NCBI RefSeq assembly: GCF_000494755.1
Contig: NC_022657.1
Coordinates: forward strand, 5,990,001-6,054,000
Origin: Amorphoplanes friuliensis DSM 7358
GTDB lineage: Bacteria > Actinomycetota > Actinomycetes > Mycobacteriales > Micromonosporaceae
Reading direction: 5' to 3'
Length of the DNA: 64,000 nucleotides
In this document: piece by piece, positions 55,434-64,000 of the stretch
How the letters are laid out: every line of letters begins with the position of its first letter
Numbering within the stretch: the first letter of the stretch is position 1
The notes under the pieces: generated by a model
What the model was told of the DNA's origin: nothing
Databases searched by the model: none
Seen by the model: only the letters and a program-made list of their open reading frames with translations
Program-made: the position numbers and the translations under genes

Positions 55434-55889
55434 GTGACGGACCTGGCTCTGGACGATGTGAACAAGCAGATCATCGAGCACCTGCAGCGTGACGGACGCA
55501 TGTCCTACGCCGCGCTCGCCAAGATCATCGGGCTGTCGGAGGCCGCCGTCCGGCAGCGCGTCCAACGCCTGCTGGACGGAGGCATGATGCAGATCGTCGC
55601 GGTCACCGACCCGCTGATGCTGGGCTTCGCCCGGCAGGCGATGGTCGGCGTCCGGGTGACCGGCAACCTGCGCCCGGTGGCCGAGGCCCTCGCCCAGATC
55701 CCCGAGGTCGACTACGTCGTCTACTGCGCCGGCGGTTACGACCTGCTCGTCGAGCTCGTCTGCACCGACGACGAGCACCTGCTGAGCCTGCTCAACGACT
55801 CCATCCGCGCGGTTCCCGGCGTCACCAGCACGGAGACCTTCATGTACCTCAAACTCGCCAAGCAGACCTACGCGTGGGGGACCCGATGA
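55434..55889 (+). CDS. Lrp/AsnC-family transcriptional regulator
   Basis: A 151-residue regulator. Helix-turn-helix LDDVNKQIIEHLQRDGRMSY, AALAKIIGLSEAAVRQRVQR; RAM domain QIVAVTDPLMLGFARQAMVG, DYVVYCAGGYDLLVELVCTD. GTG 55434 (VTDLALDDVNKQ) is the family-like start; upstream codons to 55299 are not protein-like. Its stop overlaps the following aminotransferase start (ATGA 55886-55889), so regulator and enzyme are translated together. It probably senses an amino acid or amine and regulates the polyamine/GABA genes. Confidence 0.92.
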   Translation: MTDLALDDVNKQIIEHLQRDGRMSYAALAKIIGLSEAAVRQRVQRLLDGGMMQIVAVTDPLMLGFARQAMVGVRVTGNLRPVAEALAQIPEVDYVVYCAGGYDLLVELVCTDDEHLLSLLNDSIRAVPGVTSTETFMYLKLAKQTYAWGTR

Positions 55890-57253
55890 CCGAAGACCTC
55901 TCTGCCTCCGCCCGCGACCACCTGTGGATGCACTTCACCCGCATGTCGTCGTACACCGGCGGCGCCACCGAGGTTCCCGTGATCACGCGCGGCTCCGGCC
56001 CGTACGTCTGGGACCAGAACGGCAAGCGCTACCTGGACGGGCTCTCCGGGCTCTTCGTGGTGCAGGCCGGCCACGGCCGCAGCGAGCTGGCCGACGCGGC
56101 CGCGAAGCAGGCCTCCGAGCTGGCCTACTTCCCGCTCTGGTCCTACGCCCACCCGACCGCGGTCGAGCTGGCCGAGCGGCTCGCCGGGCTGACCCCCGGT
56201 GACCTCAACCGCGTGTTCTTCACGACCGGCGGCTCCGAGGCGGTGGAGAGCGCGTGGAAGCTCGCGCGCAGCTACTTCAAGCTGACCGGCAAGCCGATGA
56301 AGACCAAGGCGATCTCGCGGACCATCGCCTACCACGGCACCACCATGGGCGCGCTGTCGCTGACCGGGCTGCCGCTGATCAAGCAGGAGTTCGAGCCGCT
56401 GGTGCCCGGCGCGATCAAGGTGCCCAACACCAACTACTACCGGCGTCCCGACGAGTCGATGAGCGAGGAGCAGTTCGGCATCTGGGCCGCCGACCGCATC
56501 GCCGAGGCCATCGAGTTCGAGGGCCCCGACACGGTCGCCTGCGTTTTCCTCGAGCCGGTGCAGAACGCCGGCGGCTGCTTCCCGCCGCCGCCCGGCTACT
56601 TCCAGCGGGTCCGCGAGATCTGCGACCGCTACGACGTGCTGCTGGTCTCCGACGAGGTCATCTGCGCGTTCGGCCGGCTCGGTGAGTACTTCGGCTCCAC
56701 CCACTACGGCTACACCCCCGACATCATCACCTGCGCCAAGGGCCTGACCTCCGGGTACGTCCCGCTCGGCGCGATGATCGCCTCGGAGCGCCTGGTCGAG
56801 CCGTTCCTGCAGGGCGCAAACTCGTTCTCGCACGGTGTGACCTTCGGCGGGCACCCGGTCGCGTCCGCGGTCGCCCTGGCCAACCTCGACATCTTCGAAC
56901 GCGAGGACCTCAACGGCCACGTCCGGGCGAACTCCGCGCTCTTCCGGTCCTACCTGGAACGCCTGACCGACCTGCCGATCGTCGGCGACGTCCGCGGCGA
57001 CGGCTACTTCTTCGGCATCGAACTGGTCAAGGACAAGGCGACCAAAACGACGTTCGACGTCGACGAGTCCGAGCGCCTGCTGCGCGGCTTCCTGTCCAAG
57101 GCGCTCTTCGAGAGCGGGCTCTACTGCCGCGCCGACGACCGCGGCGACCCGGTCATCCAGCTCGCTCCCCCGCTGATCTGCGAGGAAGAGCACTTCGCCG
57201 AGATCGAGCACGCGCTCCGCGGTGTGCTCACCGAGGCCTGGACCCGGCTCTGA
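55886..57253 (+). CDS. Class III aminotransferase, putrescine/omega-amino-acid type
   Basis: A 455-residue PLP enzyme: FTTGGSEAVESAWKLARSYF, IAYHGTTMGALSLTGLPLIK, VFLEPVQNAGGCFPPPPGYF, LLVSDEVICAFGRLGEYFGS, and the PLP Lys in TCAKGLTSGYVPLGAMIAS. The layout (HLWMHFTRMSSY, YVWDQNGKRYLDGLSGLFVV) is that of SpuC/omega-amine:pyruvate transaminases. With the ALDH and GABA transaminase it would form a putrescine to succinate route. Coupled to the AsnC gene; the next gene follows with a CTGA overlap. Confidence 0.92.
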   Translation: MTEDLSASARDHLWMHFTRMSSYTGGATEVPVITRGSGPYVWDQNGKRYLDGLSGLFVVQAGHGRSELADAAAKQASELAYFPLWSYAHPTAVELAERLAGLTPGDLNRVFFTTGGSEAVESAWKLARSYFKLTGKPMKTKAISRTIAYHGTTMGALSLTGLPLIKQEFEPLVPGAIKVPNTNYYRRPDESMSEEQFGIWAADRIAEAIEFEGPDTVACVFLEPVQNAGGCFPPPPGYFQRVREICDRYDVLLVSDEVICAFGRLGEYFGSTHYGYTPDIITCAKGLTSGYVPLGAMIASERLVEPFLQGANSFSHGVTFGGHPVASAVALANLDIFEREDLNGHVRANSALFRSYLERLTDLPIVGDVRGDGYFFGIELVKDKATKTTFDVDESERLLRGFLSKALFESGLYCRADDRGDPVIQLAPPLICEEEHFAEIEHALRGVLTEAWTRL

Positions 57254-58539
57254 ACGAATCCTTCTGGCTGGCGGCGACCGGCGAACCGGCCGCCGCCCGC
57301 GAGCCCCTGCCCGGCGACCGCAGCGTGGACGTCGCGATCGTCGGTGGCGGGTACACCGGGCTCTGGACCGCCTACTACCTCGCGCGGGCGGACCCGGGCC
57401 TGCGGATCGCGGTGCTCGAGGCCGAATACGCGGGCTTCGGCGCCTCCGGGCGCAACGGCGGCTGGTGCTCCGGCCTCTTCCCGGTCCCGGTCGGCAAACT
57501 GGCCCGCCGGTACGGACGAGAGCAGGCCGTGGCCATGCACCGCGCCCTCGCGGCCTCCGTGGACGAGGTCGGCCGGACCGGCATCGACTGCTCGTACGCC
57601 AAGGGCGGCACCATCGCCCTCGCCCGTTCCGCGCCACAGCTGCGCCGCGCCGAGGCCGAAGCCCGCGAAGCCGAGGAGTACGGCCTCGACGTGCGCCTGC
57701 TGGACGCCGCGGCCGCGAGCGAGATCTGCGGCGCGACCGGCGTGCTCGGCGCGACCTACAGCCCCGACTGCGCGTCGCTGCAGCCCGCCTCCCTGGTCCG
57801 AGGCCTGGCCGCGGCCGTGGCAGCCTCAGGCGTCGCGATCTACGAGAACACCCGCGCCCTGCGCCTGTCCCGCGGCTCGGTCGTCACCGACCACGGCACG
57901 GTACGTGCCGACGTCGTCGTCCGCGCCCTCGAGGGCTACACGGCGGGACTGGCCGGCCACCGCCGCACCCTGGCCCCGGTGTACTCGCTGATGATCGCCA
58001 CCGAGCCCCTCCCCCAGTCGACCTGGGACCGGATCGGCCTGGCCCGGCGCGAGACCTTCACCGACCACCGCCACATGATCGTGTACGGCCAGCGCACCGC
58101 CGACGACCGACTTGCTTTCGGCGGTCGCGGTGCGCCGTACCACTTCGGGTCCAGCGTGCGGCCCGCCTACGACCAGTCGCCGCGCGTCTTCTCGGCGTTG
58201 CGGCGCACCCTGACCGAACTGTTCGGCATCGACCCGCCCATCGCGTACCGGTGGGGTGGCCCGCTCGGCATCCCCCGCGACTGGATGCCCTCGGTCGGCC
58301 TCGACAACGGCCTGGCCTGGGCCGGCGGCTACGTCGGCGACGGCGTCGCGGCAACCAACCTCGCCGGGCGGACGCTCGCCGACCTGATCACGGGCAATTT
58401 AACCGACCTGACCACGTTGCCCTGGGTCGGCCATCGTTCTCGGCCGTGGGAGCCGGAACCGGTTCGGTGGCTCGGCATCAACGCCGCCCTGCGCGGTGCG
58501 GGCTTGCGCGACCGCTGGGAACTTGCCCGCGAACGCTAA
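57250..58539 (+). CDS. DAO-type FAD oxidoreductase (gamma-glutamylputrescine oxidase-like), probable CTG start
   Basis: A ~429-residue FAD enzyme. VDVAIVGGGYTGLWTAYYLA is the FAD Rossmann site; GASGRNGGWCSGLFPVPV, GATYSPDCASLQPASLVRGL, and WAGGYVGDGVAATNLAGRTL complete the DAO fold as in PuuB-type oxidases. GTG 57325 would start right at the first beta strand, but the frame upstream encodes ESFWLAATGE...PLPGDRSVD, the leader conserved in this family. The only start-like codon upstream is CTG 57250, which overlaps the preceding stop (CTGA), so CTG is proposed. Likely oxidises a (glutamyl-)polyamine. Ends the operon before a palindrome. Confidence 0.85.
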   Translation: MNESFWLAATGEPAAAREPLPGDRSVDVAIVGGGYTGLWTAYYLARADPGLRIAVLEAEYAGFGASGRNGGWCSGLFPVPVGKLARRYGREQAVAMHRALAASVDEVGRTGIDCSYAKGGTIALARSAPQLRRAEAEAREAEEYGLDVRLLDAAAASEICGATGVLGATYSPDCASLQPASLVRGLAAAVAASGVAIYENTRALRLSRGSVVTDHGTVRADVVVRALEGYTAGLAGHRRTLAPVYSLMIATEPLPQSTWDRIGLARRETFTDHRHMIVYGQRTADDRLAFGGRGAPYHFGSSVRPAYDQSPRVFSALRRTLTELFGIDPPIAYRWGGPLGIPRDWMPSVGLDNGLAWAGGYVGDGVAATNLAGRTLADLITGNLTDLTTLPWVGHRSRPWEPEPVRWLGINAALRGAGLRDRWELARER

Positions 58540-58555
58540 CTTGAACCTGTTCAAG
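58540..58555. promoter_or_regulatory. CTTGAAC-CT-GTTCAAG palindrome
   Basis: A perfect 7-bp-arm palindrome directly after the amine-oxidase stop and 25 bp upstream of the repeat-bearing Rossmann gene. Without a T run it is more likely an operator than a terminator. Confidence 0.5.
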
Positions 58556-58579
58556 TAGGGCGGGTTCGAGGGGTGCGGC

Positions 58580-59803
58580 ATGCGACTGACGATCTTCGGG
58601 GCTACCGGCGGGATTGGGCGCCACCTGCTGAGGCTGGCTGTCTCGGCCGGCCATGACGTCACGGTCGTGGTCCGTCATCCGGAGAACCTGCCACCCGACC
58701 TGATCACGTCGTCCGGGACCGTTGCCTCGGACCCGGATCGTGGGACGGTCTCGGGCGTGGCGCGGGATGCGGCTCGCGGGACAGGCTCGGCCGTGACGCA
58801 GGATCCAGCTCGCGGGACAGGCTCGGCCGTGACGCGGAACGCGGCTCGTGGAAGGGCTTCGGCCGCGACGCGGGATGTGAGTCAGGACGCTCGCCCCCGC
58901 GCAGAGTTGGCGAAGGCCCAACTTCACGGATATTGGGGCCGGGCTGCTGGCGGGGCGACGTCGGAACATGCCCGGGCACGGAAGGCCCAACTTCACCGAA
59001 GTTGGGCCCGGACCACCCCCAAGCCAACGTCGAAGCACGGCCGGGCCCGGGGAGCCCAACTTCTCGGATGTTGGGGCTGGGCTGCCGGCGGGCCGACGTC
59101 GGAACATAGCCAGGCACGGAAGGCCCAACTTCACCGAAGTTGGGCCCGGACCACCCCCAAGCCGGCGCCAGAACACGACCCGGCCCGGAAGACCCACCTT
59201 CACCGAAGTTGGGCCTGGGCTGCCGGCGAGCCGACGTCGGGGCATGGCCGCGTTCGAGTCGTGGTGGCGGATCTTGTCGGCGCGGATCCGGAGGTGGTGC
59301 GGGACGCGGTGCGCGGTGCTGATGCAGTTCTGTCGGCCGTGGGGGCGCGGACCGGGGCCGATGCGGGGGCCGGGGTGGCCCGGCGAAGCACCGAGGCGCT
59401 CGTCGAGGCGATGCAGGCCACCGGCGTGCGCCGGATCGTTGTTGTCAGTGCCGCGTCCGTGGGGACCGTGGCTTCGCCGGGCCGGCCGCGGCCGCCGCGG
59501 TTCAATCCGGGTGACGGGGTCGTGATGCGGCATGTCATCGCGCCGCTGGCCAAGGTGGCGTTCCGGCGGCAGTATGCCGATCTGGCCCGGATGGAGGACG
59601 TGTTGCGTGACAGCGCGCTGGACTGGACCGTGTCGCGGCCGCCGCGGCTTCTGGACGTGCGGCTGTGGCCGAGGTATCGGACGGCCGAGGATCGCAACGT
59701 GCGGACCGGGCTGTTCATCGCGCGGGCCGATGTTGCCCGGCACATGCTGGCGGTTCTGGACGAGCCTCGGACGGTGGGGCACACGCTCGGGATCGCGTAC
59801 TGA
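58580..59803 (+). CDS. NAD(P)H-binding Rossmann enzyme interrupted by in-frame tandem repeats
   Basis: A 407-residue protein. The frame opens with MRLTIFGATGGIGRHLLRLA (GATGGIG dinucleotide site) and closes with family-like segments: ADLVGADPEVVRDAVRGADA, VRRIVVVSAASVG, YADLARMEDVLRDSALDWTV and FIARADVARHMLAVLDEP. This NmrA/NAD(P)-binding_10 type enzyme is normally about 200-220 residues. The extra ~175 residues (about 50-226) are four 12-residue repeats followed by five 23-residue repeats, placed between strand 2 and the ADL strand 3 region. The frame is preserved throughout, so it may still fold with a loop insert. Substrate unknown. Confidence 0.82.
   Translation: MRLTIFGATGGIGRHLLRLAVSAGHDVTVVVRHPENLPPDLITSSGTVASDPDRGTVSGVARDAARGTGSAVTQDPARGTGSAVTRNAARGRASAATRDVSQDARPRAELAKAQLHGYWGRAAGGATSEHARARKAQLHRSWARTTPKPTSKHGRARGAQLLGCWGWAAGGPTSEHSQARKAQLHRSWARTTPKPAPEHDPARKTHLHRSWAWAAGEPTSGHGRVRVVVADLVGADPEVVRDAVRGADAVLSAVGARTGADAGAGVARRSTEALVEAMQATGVRRIVVVSAASVGTVASPGRPRPPRFNPGDGVVMRHVIAPLAKVAFRRQYADLARMEDVLRDSALDWTVSRPPRLLDVRLWPRYRTAEDRNVRTGLFIARADVARHMLAVLDEPRTVGHTLGIAY
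58739..58882 (+). repeat. Four 36-bp in-frame repeats (12 codons)
   Basis: Consecutive 12-residue units RGTVSGVARDAA, RGTGSAVTQDPA, RGTGSAVTRNAA and RGRASAATRDVS, encoded at 58739-58882. Units 2 and 3 are nearly identical in DNA (GGGACAGGCTCGGCCGTGAC in both). Confidence 0.85.
58913..59257 (+). repeat. Five 69-bp in-frame repeats (23 codons), each with a palindrome
   Basis: Units start at 58913, 58982, 59051, 59120 and 59189, exactly 69 bp apart. Each holds a hairpin CCCAACTTC-NCN-GAAGTTGGG (at 58917, 58986, 59055, 59124, 59193), perfect in units 2 and 4 and with one or two mismatches in the others. Protein units begin KAQLHRSWAR-like and alternate between type A (AAGGPTSEH) and type B (TTPKPTSKH); unit 5 is a hybrid that starts as B and ends as A. 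Confidence 0.9.
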
Positions 59804-59888
59804 AAAAATCGCCGGCATTTAGGTGCAGAACGGTGAGGGCCGGACGATGGGAGCCCCGACAGGCAGGCCGGAGAGAACAGGAGACATC

Positions 59889-60098
59889 ATGGCGATCGAG
59901 CCCATCGGAGCGTCGCGGGCGAGCGACTACTTGCCGCGGATCGAACTGCAGCGCTCTCAGCAGAAGCTGACGTCCGACCTGGCGGCCCGGGCCGCCGAGA
60001 AGCTGGCGGTCGCCAACGAGATCGACTCGACCAAGGCAGCGAACGAGGCCCTGGCCGCGCGGCAGATGTCCGGGGGCCGGATCGACATGATGATGTGA
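59889..60098 (+). CDS. Small helical protein, unknown
   Basis: A 69-residue protein: MAIEPIGASRASDYLPRIEL, then a long charged helix (SQQKLTSDLAARAAEKLAVA), ending GGRIDMMM. ATG 59889 follows AGGAG at good spacing; the open frame to 59823 adds unlikely residues. No known domain. It is alone on the plus strand, convergent with the kinase gene (4 bp between stops). A coiled-coil or partner-binding role is a guess. Confidence 0.65.
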   Translation: MAIEPIGASRASDYLPRIELQRSQQKLTSDLAARAAEKLAVANEIDSTKAANEALAARQMSGGRIDMMM

Positions 60099-60102
60099 TT
60101 GC

Positions 60103-62157
<2,055 letters not shown>

Positions 62158-62219
62158 GTCGGACACGCGAGAGACCGTACCGGTTCGCGCCCACCCTTGG
62201 GGCACCGGCGGGTCTCCGA

Positions 62220-62283
62220 CTTGTATTGACACAAGCCCTCACCACCTGGCACTCTTCAGTCTTGTATCAAGCACATGACACAA
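62220..62283 (+). promoter_or_regulatory. Operator pair upstream of module 2
   Basis: Site 1: CTTGT-ATTGAC-ACAAG (62220-62235), overlapping a TTGACA that could be the -35 box (62226-62231). Site 2: TTGTATCA-AGCACA-TGACACAA (62262-62283), arms matched 7 of 8. Both contain TGACACAA/TTGTNTCA-type arms and lie 13-76 bp before the membrane-protein start of the GntR module. Confidence 0.6.
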
Positions 62284-62295
62284 AAGGGGTGCCCG

Positions 62296-63111
62296 ATGTT
62301 CGCGTTCGCCACGGCCGTCCTGGCGCTGCTGGCGCTCGGCACCGCCGCCATGGTGATCATCAGGGTCGCCTGGCCGGCGCCGTCACCATCGCCGTTGATC
62401 TTCCGGGCCACGACAGGTTGGCGCCTGGCCGGGATCGTGGCCGGGGCGGCCGTTGCCGTCCTGGTGGCCCGCAGCGGCGACCTGGGACGCGGCTTCCTGG
62501 TGGCGGGCCCGGCGTTCGGCCTGACCGTCTTCGCCGGTGCGCTGATCGGCGAGCTGACCCGTCCCGGCCCGGACGGCGAGATCCGTCGCGCCACTCTGCG
62601 GGTGCGGCGCGCCCGGGACTACGTCCCCCGTGTGCTCGGCGGCGTCGTCGTGGTGTCCACAGTGCTGCTCGCGGCCATCGCCACGGTGACCACTGCGGCC
62701 GGATCCGCGGACGACCTCGGCCGGGCGGGCCGGGCCCTGAGCTGCCCCGGGCTCCTGCAGACGCCCTGGCCCGGCTCGTACTACACACTTCCGGCCCTGG
62801 CCCTGGTTGCCGCCGGGCTCGCCGTGGCCGCCTACGCCCTGCACCGCGTGGCGCGTGGCCCGCAGACCGACTCCTCGCGCCGCCGTTCGGCCGAGGTGAT
62901 CACCGCGGCGGCCGGAATCCTCGTGCTACTCCCTCTGGCCGGCATCTCGCTCACGGCGGGCGTCCTGCTCGGATCGACCGATCTCACCTGCAACACGCCC
63001 TGGTGGGAGCCCGCCGGCCGGTCCCTGATGGTGCTCAGTCTGCTGGCGTTCGGAACGGCCGTGTGGTGCGGCGCCTGCCTGCTCACCCCGTCCCGCCGGA
63101 GCCGGGCATGA
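62296..63111 (+). CDS. Membrane protein paired with GntR (module 2)
   Basis: A 271-residue membrane protein with about six to seven hydrophobic segments (FAFATAVLALLALGTAAMVII, GIVAGAAVAVLVAR, FLVAGPAFGLTVFAGALIG, GGVVVVSTVLLAAIATVTTA, YYTLPALALVAAGLAVAAYAL, VITAAAGILVLLPLAGISLTAG, SLMVLSLLAFGTAVWCGACLL). ATG 62296 has GGGG upstream; ATG 62275 is a weaker choice. Its stop overlaps the GntR start (ATGA). Gene order is the same as in module 1: membrane protein first, regulator second. No catalytic motif. Confidence 0.8.
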   Translation: MFAFATAVLALLALGTAAMVIIRVAWPAPSPSPLIFRATTGWRLAGIVAGAAVAVLVARSGDLGRGFLVAGPAFGLTVFAGALIGELTRPGPDGEIRRATLRVRRARDYVPRVLGGVVVVSTVLLAAIATVTTAAGSADDLGRAGRALSCPGLLQTPWPGSYYTLPALALVAAGLAVAAYALHRVARGPQTDSSRRRSAEVITAAAGILVLLPLAGISLTAGVLLGSTDLTCNTPWWEPAGRSLMVLSLLAFGTAVWCGACLLTPSRRSRA

Positions 63112-63491
63112 CCTCACCGCCCCAGCTCAGCGTCGTCACGACCGATCCCACCCCGCCGTACGAGCAGGTACGCCGCCAGCTCGCGGAACTGATCGGCAGC
63201 GGCGCACTCCCCCGCGGCGAACGACTGCCACCGCTGCGTCAGCTCGCCGGTGACCTCGGGCTGGCGATCGGCACGGTGGCCCGGGCATATCGGGAGCTGG
63301 AAGCCGCCGGCCTGGTCGTCTCACGCCGCGGCGGCGGCACGCGGGTCGCGGACCGGCCCGCCCAGGCCGAACCCGAACCGGACGTCCTGCTCCGGGCCGC
63401 CGAGGACTACGTCTGGCGAGCCCGGGCGGCCGGCGCGAGCCGCGACGCCATCCTGGCCGCGCTGCACCGAGCCCTCGAAGCCAGGTATTGA
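63108..63491 (+). CDS. GntR-family regulator, YtrA type (module 2)
   Basis: A 127-residue GntR protein: PPYEQVRRQLAELIGSGALP, RGERLPPLRQLAGDLGLAIG, TVARAYRELEAAGLVVSRRG and a short C-terminal helical tail (YVWRARAAGASRDAILAALH). It is clearly related to the module 1 regulator (PPYEQ, LP.(I/L)R.LA.DLGLA, TV.RAYRELE.AGL). It lies in a coupled pair with a membrane protein and is followed after 6 bp by a cREC-like gene. Autoregulation through the two upstream sites is likely. Confidence 0.9.
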   Translation: MTSPPQLSVVTTDPTPPYEQVRRQLAELIGSGALPRGERLPPLRQLAGDLGLAIGTVARAYRELEAAGLVVSRRGGGTRVADRPAQAEPEPDVLLRAAEDYVWRARAAGASRDAILAALHRALEARY

Positions 63492-63497
63492 GAGGCA

Positions 63498-63878
63498 GTG
63501 AATCGCGACATGACTCCGCCCAAGATCGTTCTGGTCGACGACCTACGCTCCTTCACCGACGGCACGGTCGCGGAGATCGCCCGGACCAGCGCCGCGGGCG
63601 TGCAGCTGCTCACCACCCTGGGCGCCGGCCGCATCGACGAACTCTGGCTCGATCACGACCTGGGCGGCGACGACACCATCTGGCCGGTCGTGGCGGTCCT
63701 CGAGGAAGCCGCCTTCACCGGCAACCCCCTGACCATCGGCGTCGTCCACATTCATTCCGCGAACCCACCGGGCGCGGCCCGCATCAGCCAGGCCCTGACC
63801 CGGTGGGGCTACACGGTTCGCGTCGTTTCCGGGTCGCCCCGGGTCGGCTACTTGGCCGACAACCCACCCTCGGCCTGA
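63498..63878 (+). CDS. Cyclic-phosphate-processing receiver-like (cREC) protein
   Basis: A 126-residue protein resembling cREC_REC receiver domains: IVLVDDLRSFTDG (acidic pocket), ELWLDHDLGGDDTIWPVVAVLE (LDHDLGxDxT motif), VVHIHSANPPGAARISQALT (IHSxNP motif) and YTVRVV. These proteins are predicted, from genome-context work, to act on cyclic nucleotides or RNA ends; no reaction is proven here. GTG 63498 is used; ATG 63510 is possible. It follows module 2 by 6 bp, so may be co-transcribed with the GntR regulator. Confidence 0.82.
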   Translation: MNRDMTPPKIVLVDDLRSFTDGTVAEIARTSAAGVQLLTTLGAGRIDELWLDHDLGGDDTIWPVVAVLEEAAFTGNPLTIGVVHIHSANPPGAARISQALTRWGYTVRVVSGSPRVGYLADNPPSA

Positions 63879-63980
63879 CCGCGGGTTAACCACACCAGGA
63901 AGGGCGGGGCGTCTCGGTGGGAACTGCAAGACCCGATCCCGAGGATGAGGGGACAGTCCTCGACCACGGGAGTCCTGACC

Positions 63981-64000
63981 ATGAACGAAGTTGTTGCCCG
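63981..64000 (+). CDS. Possible start of a further gene, cut by window edge
   Basis: ATG 63981 (MNEVVA) lies 8 bp after GGAG. Only six codons are in view, so the product is unknown. The 102 bp between it and the cREC gene hold no clear hairpin or gene. Confidence 0.35.

Noticed and set aside
58913..59257. CRISPR array
   Set aside because: Units are 69-bp contiguous coding repeats with alternating types, not constant repeats with unique spacers, and no cas genes are present.
58478..59818. A 446-codon minus-strand frame across the repeat array
   Set aside because: Pro/Arg-rich antisense shadow; the plus frame joins two halves of a Rossmann enzyme and is therefore the real one.

Overview
The window is very GC-rich, with frequent GTG/TTG starts, Tat and lipoprotein signals, many ATGA-overlapping genes, and AsnC/ROK/YtrA/TetR/MarR regulators. 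This fits a high-GC actinobacterium. A Micromonosporaceae member such as Actinoplanes is my inference; there is no rRNA or other marker gene to prove it. No tRNA, rRNA, CRISPR array or biosynthetic megasynthase was seen.

Layout. 1-2.1 kb: end of an uptake ABC system (permease tail, NMT1/THI5-type lipoprotein) and a glyoxalase-fold protein. 2.0-6 kb: a hypothetical protein, then a secreted pair (GSDH/PQQ-type sugar dehydrogenase with PKD domain, Tat-exported sugar-isomerase-like protein). 6.2-9.8 kb: a membrane GGDEF-EAL protein and two small membrane proteins. 9.8-15.4 kb: ROK regulator plus a complete ChvE/MmsA/MmsB-type sugar ABC transporter with a palindromic operator. 15.4-20.5 kb: MMPL exporter with TetR regulator (two TetR-type operators), a MarR regulator and a divergent multidrug-type ABC exporter sharing a palindromic promoter region. 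20.5-26.6 kb: a two-component system divergent from a lipoprotein/adaptor/ATPase/FtsX-permease operon. 26.6-29.5 kb: NDH-2-like NADH dehydrogenase divergent from a nucleotidyltransferase-like/methyltransferase fusion. 29.5-31.1 kb: an intact IS701-like insertion sequence abutting a small palindromic MITE, both on CTAG sites. 31.1-35.1 kb: trypsin-fold secreted protein, a GntR/membrane-protein module, and a PrpE/Acs-type acyl-CoA synthetase. 35.2-42.6 kb: a giant secreted amylase-pullulanase divergent from a DUF4259-GH13 fusion, with MalR-like CTTGCA repeats between them. 42.6-51.1 kb: siderophore-interacting reductase with an iron-box-like site, FAD oxidoreductases, an LPG-synthase-type membrane protein and a YdeP/FdhF-type molybdoenzyme. 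51.3-58.5 kb: a polyamine/GABA catabolic cluster (ALDH, GABA transaminase, saccharopine-dehydrogenase-like protein, AsnC regulator, class III aminotransferase, amine oxidase). 58.6-64 kb: a Rossmann-fold enzyme interrupted in frame by two tandem repeat arrays, a small unknown protein, a Ser/Thr kinase with ricin-type lectin domain, a second GntR/membrane module and a cREC-type receiver protein.

The most unusual items are the 5 x 69 bp (23-codon) palindrome-bearing repeat array inside an NAD(P)-binding enzyme, the nucleotidyltransferase-methyltransferase fusion, the DUF4259-GH13 fusion, a slippery C-CCA-AAA heptamer that would extend the IS701 transposase into its terminal inverted repeat, and the IS/MITE pair sharing a CTAG. 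Coordinates were derived by hand from the sequence; homology statements rest on recalled family motifs, with no database search.
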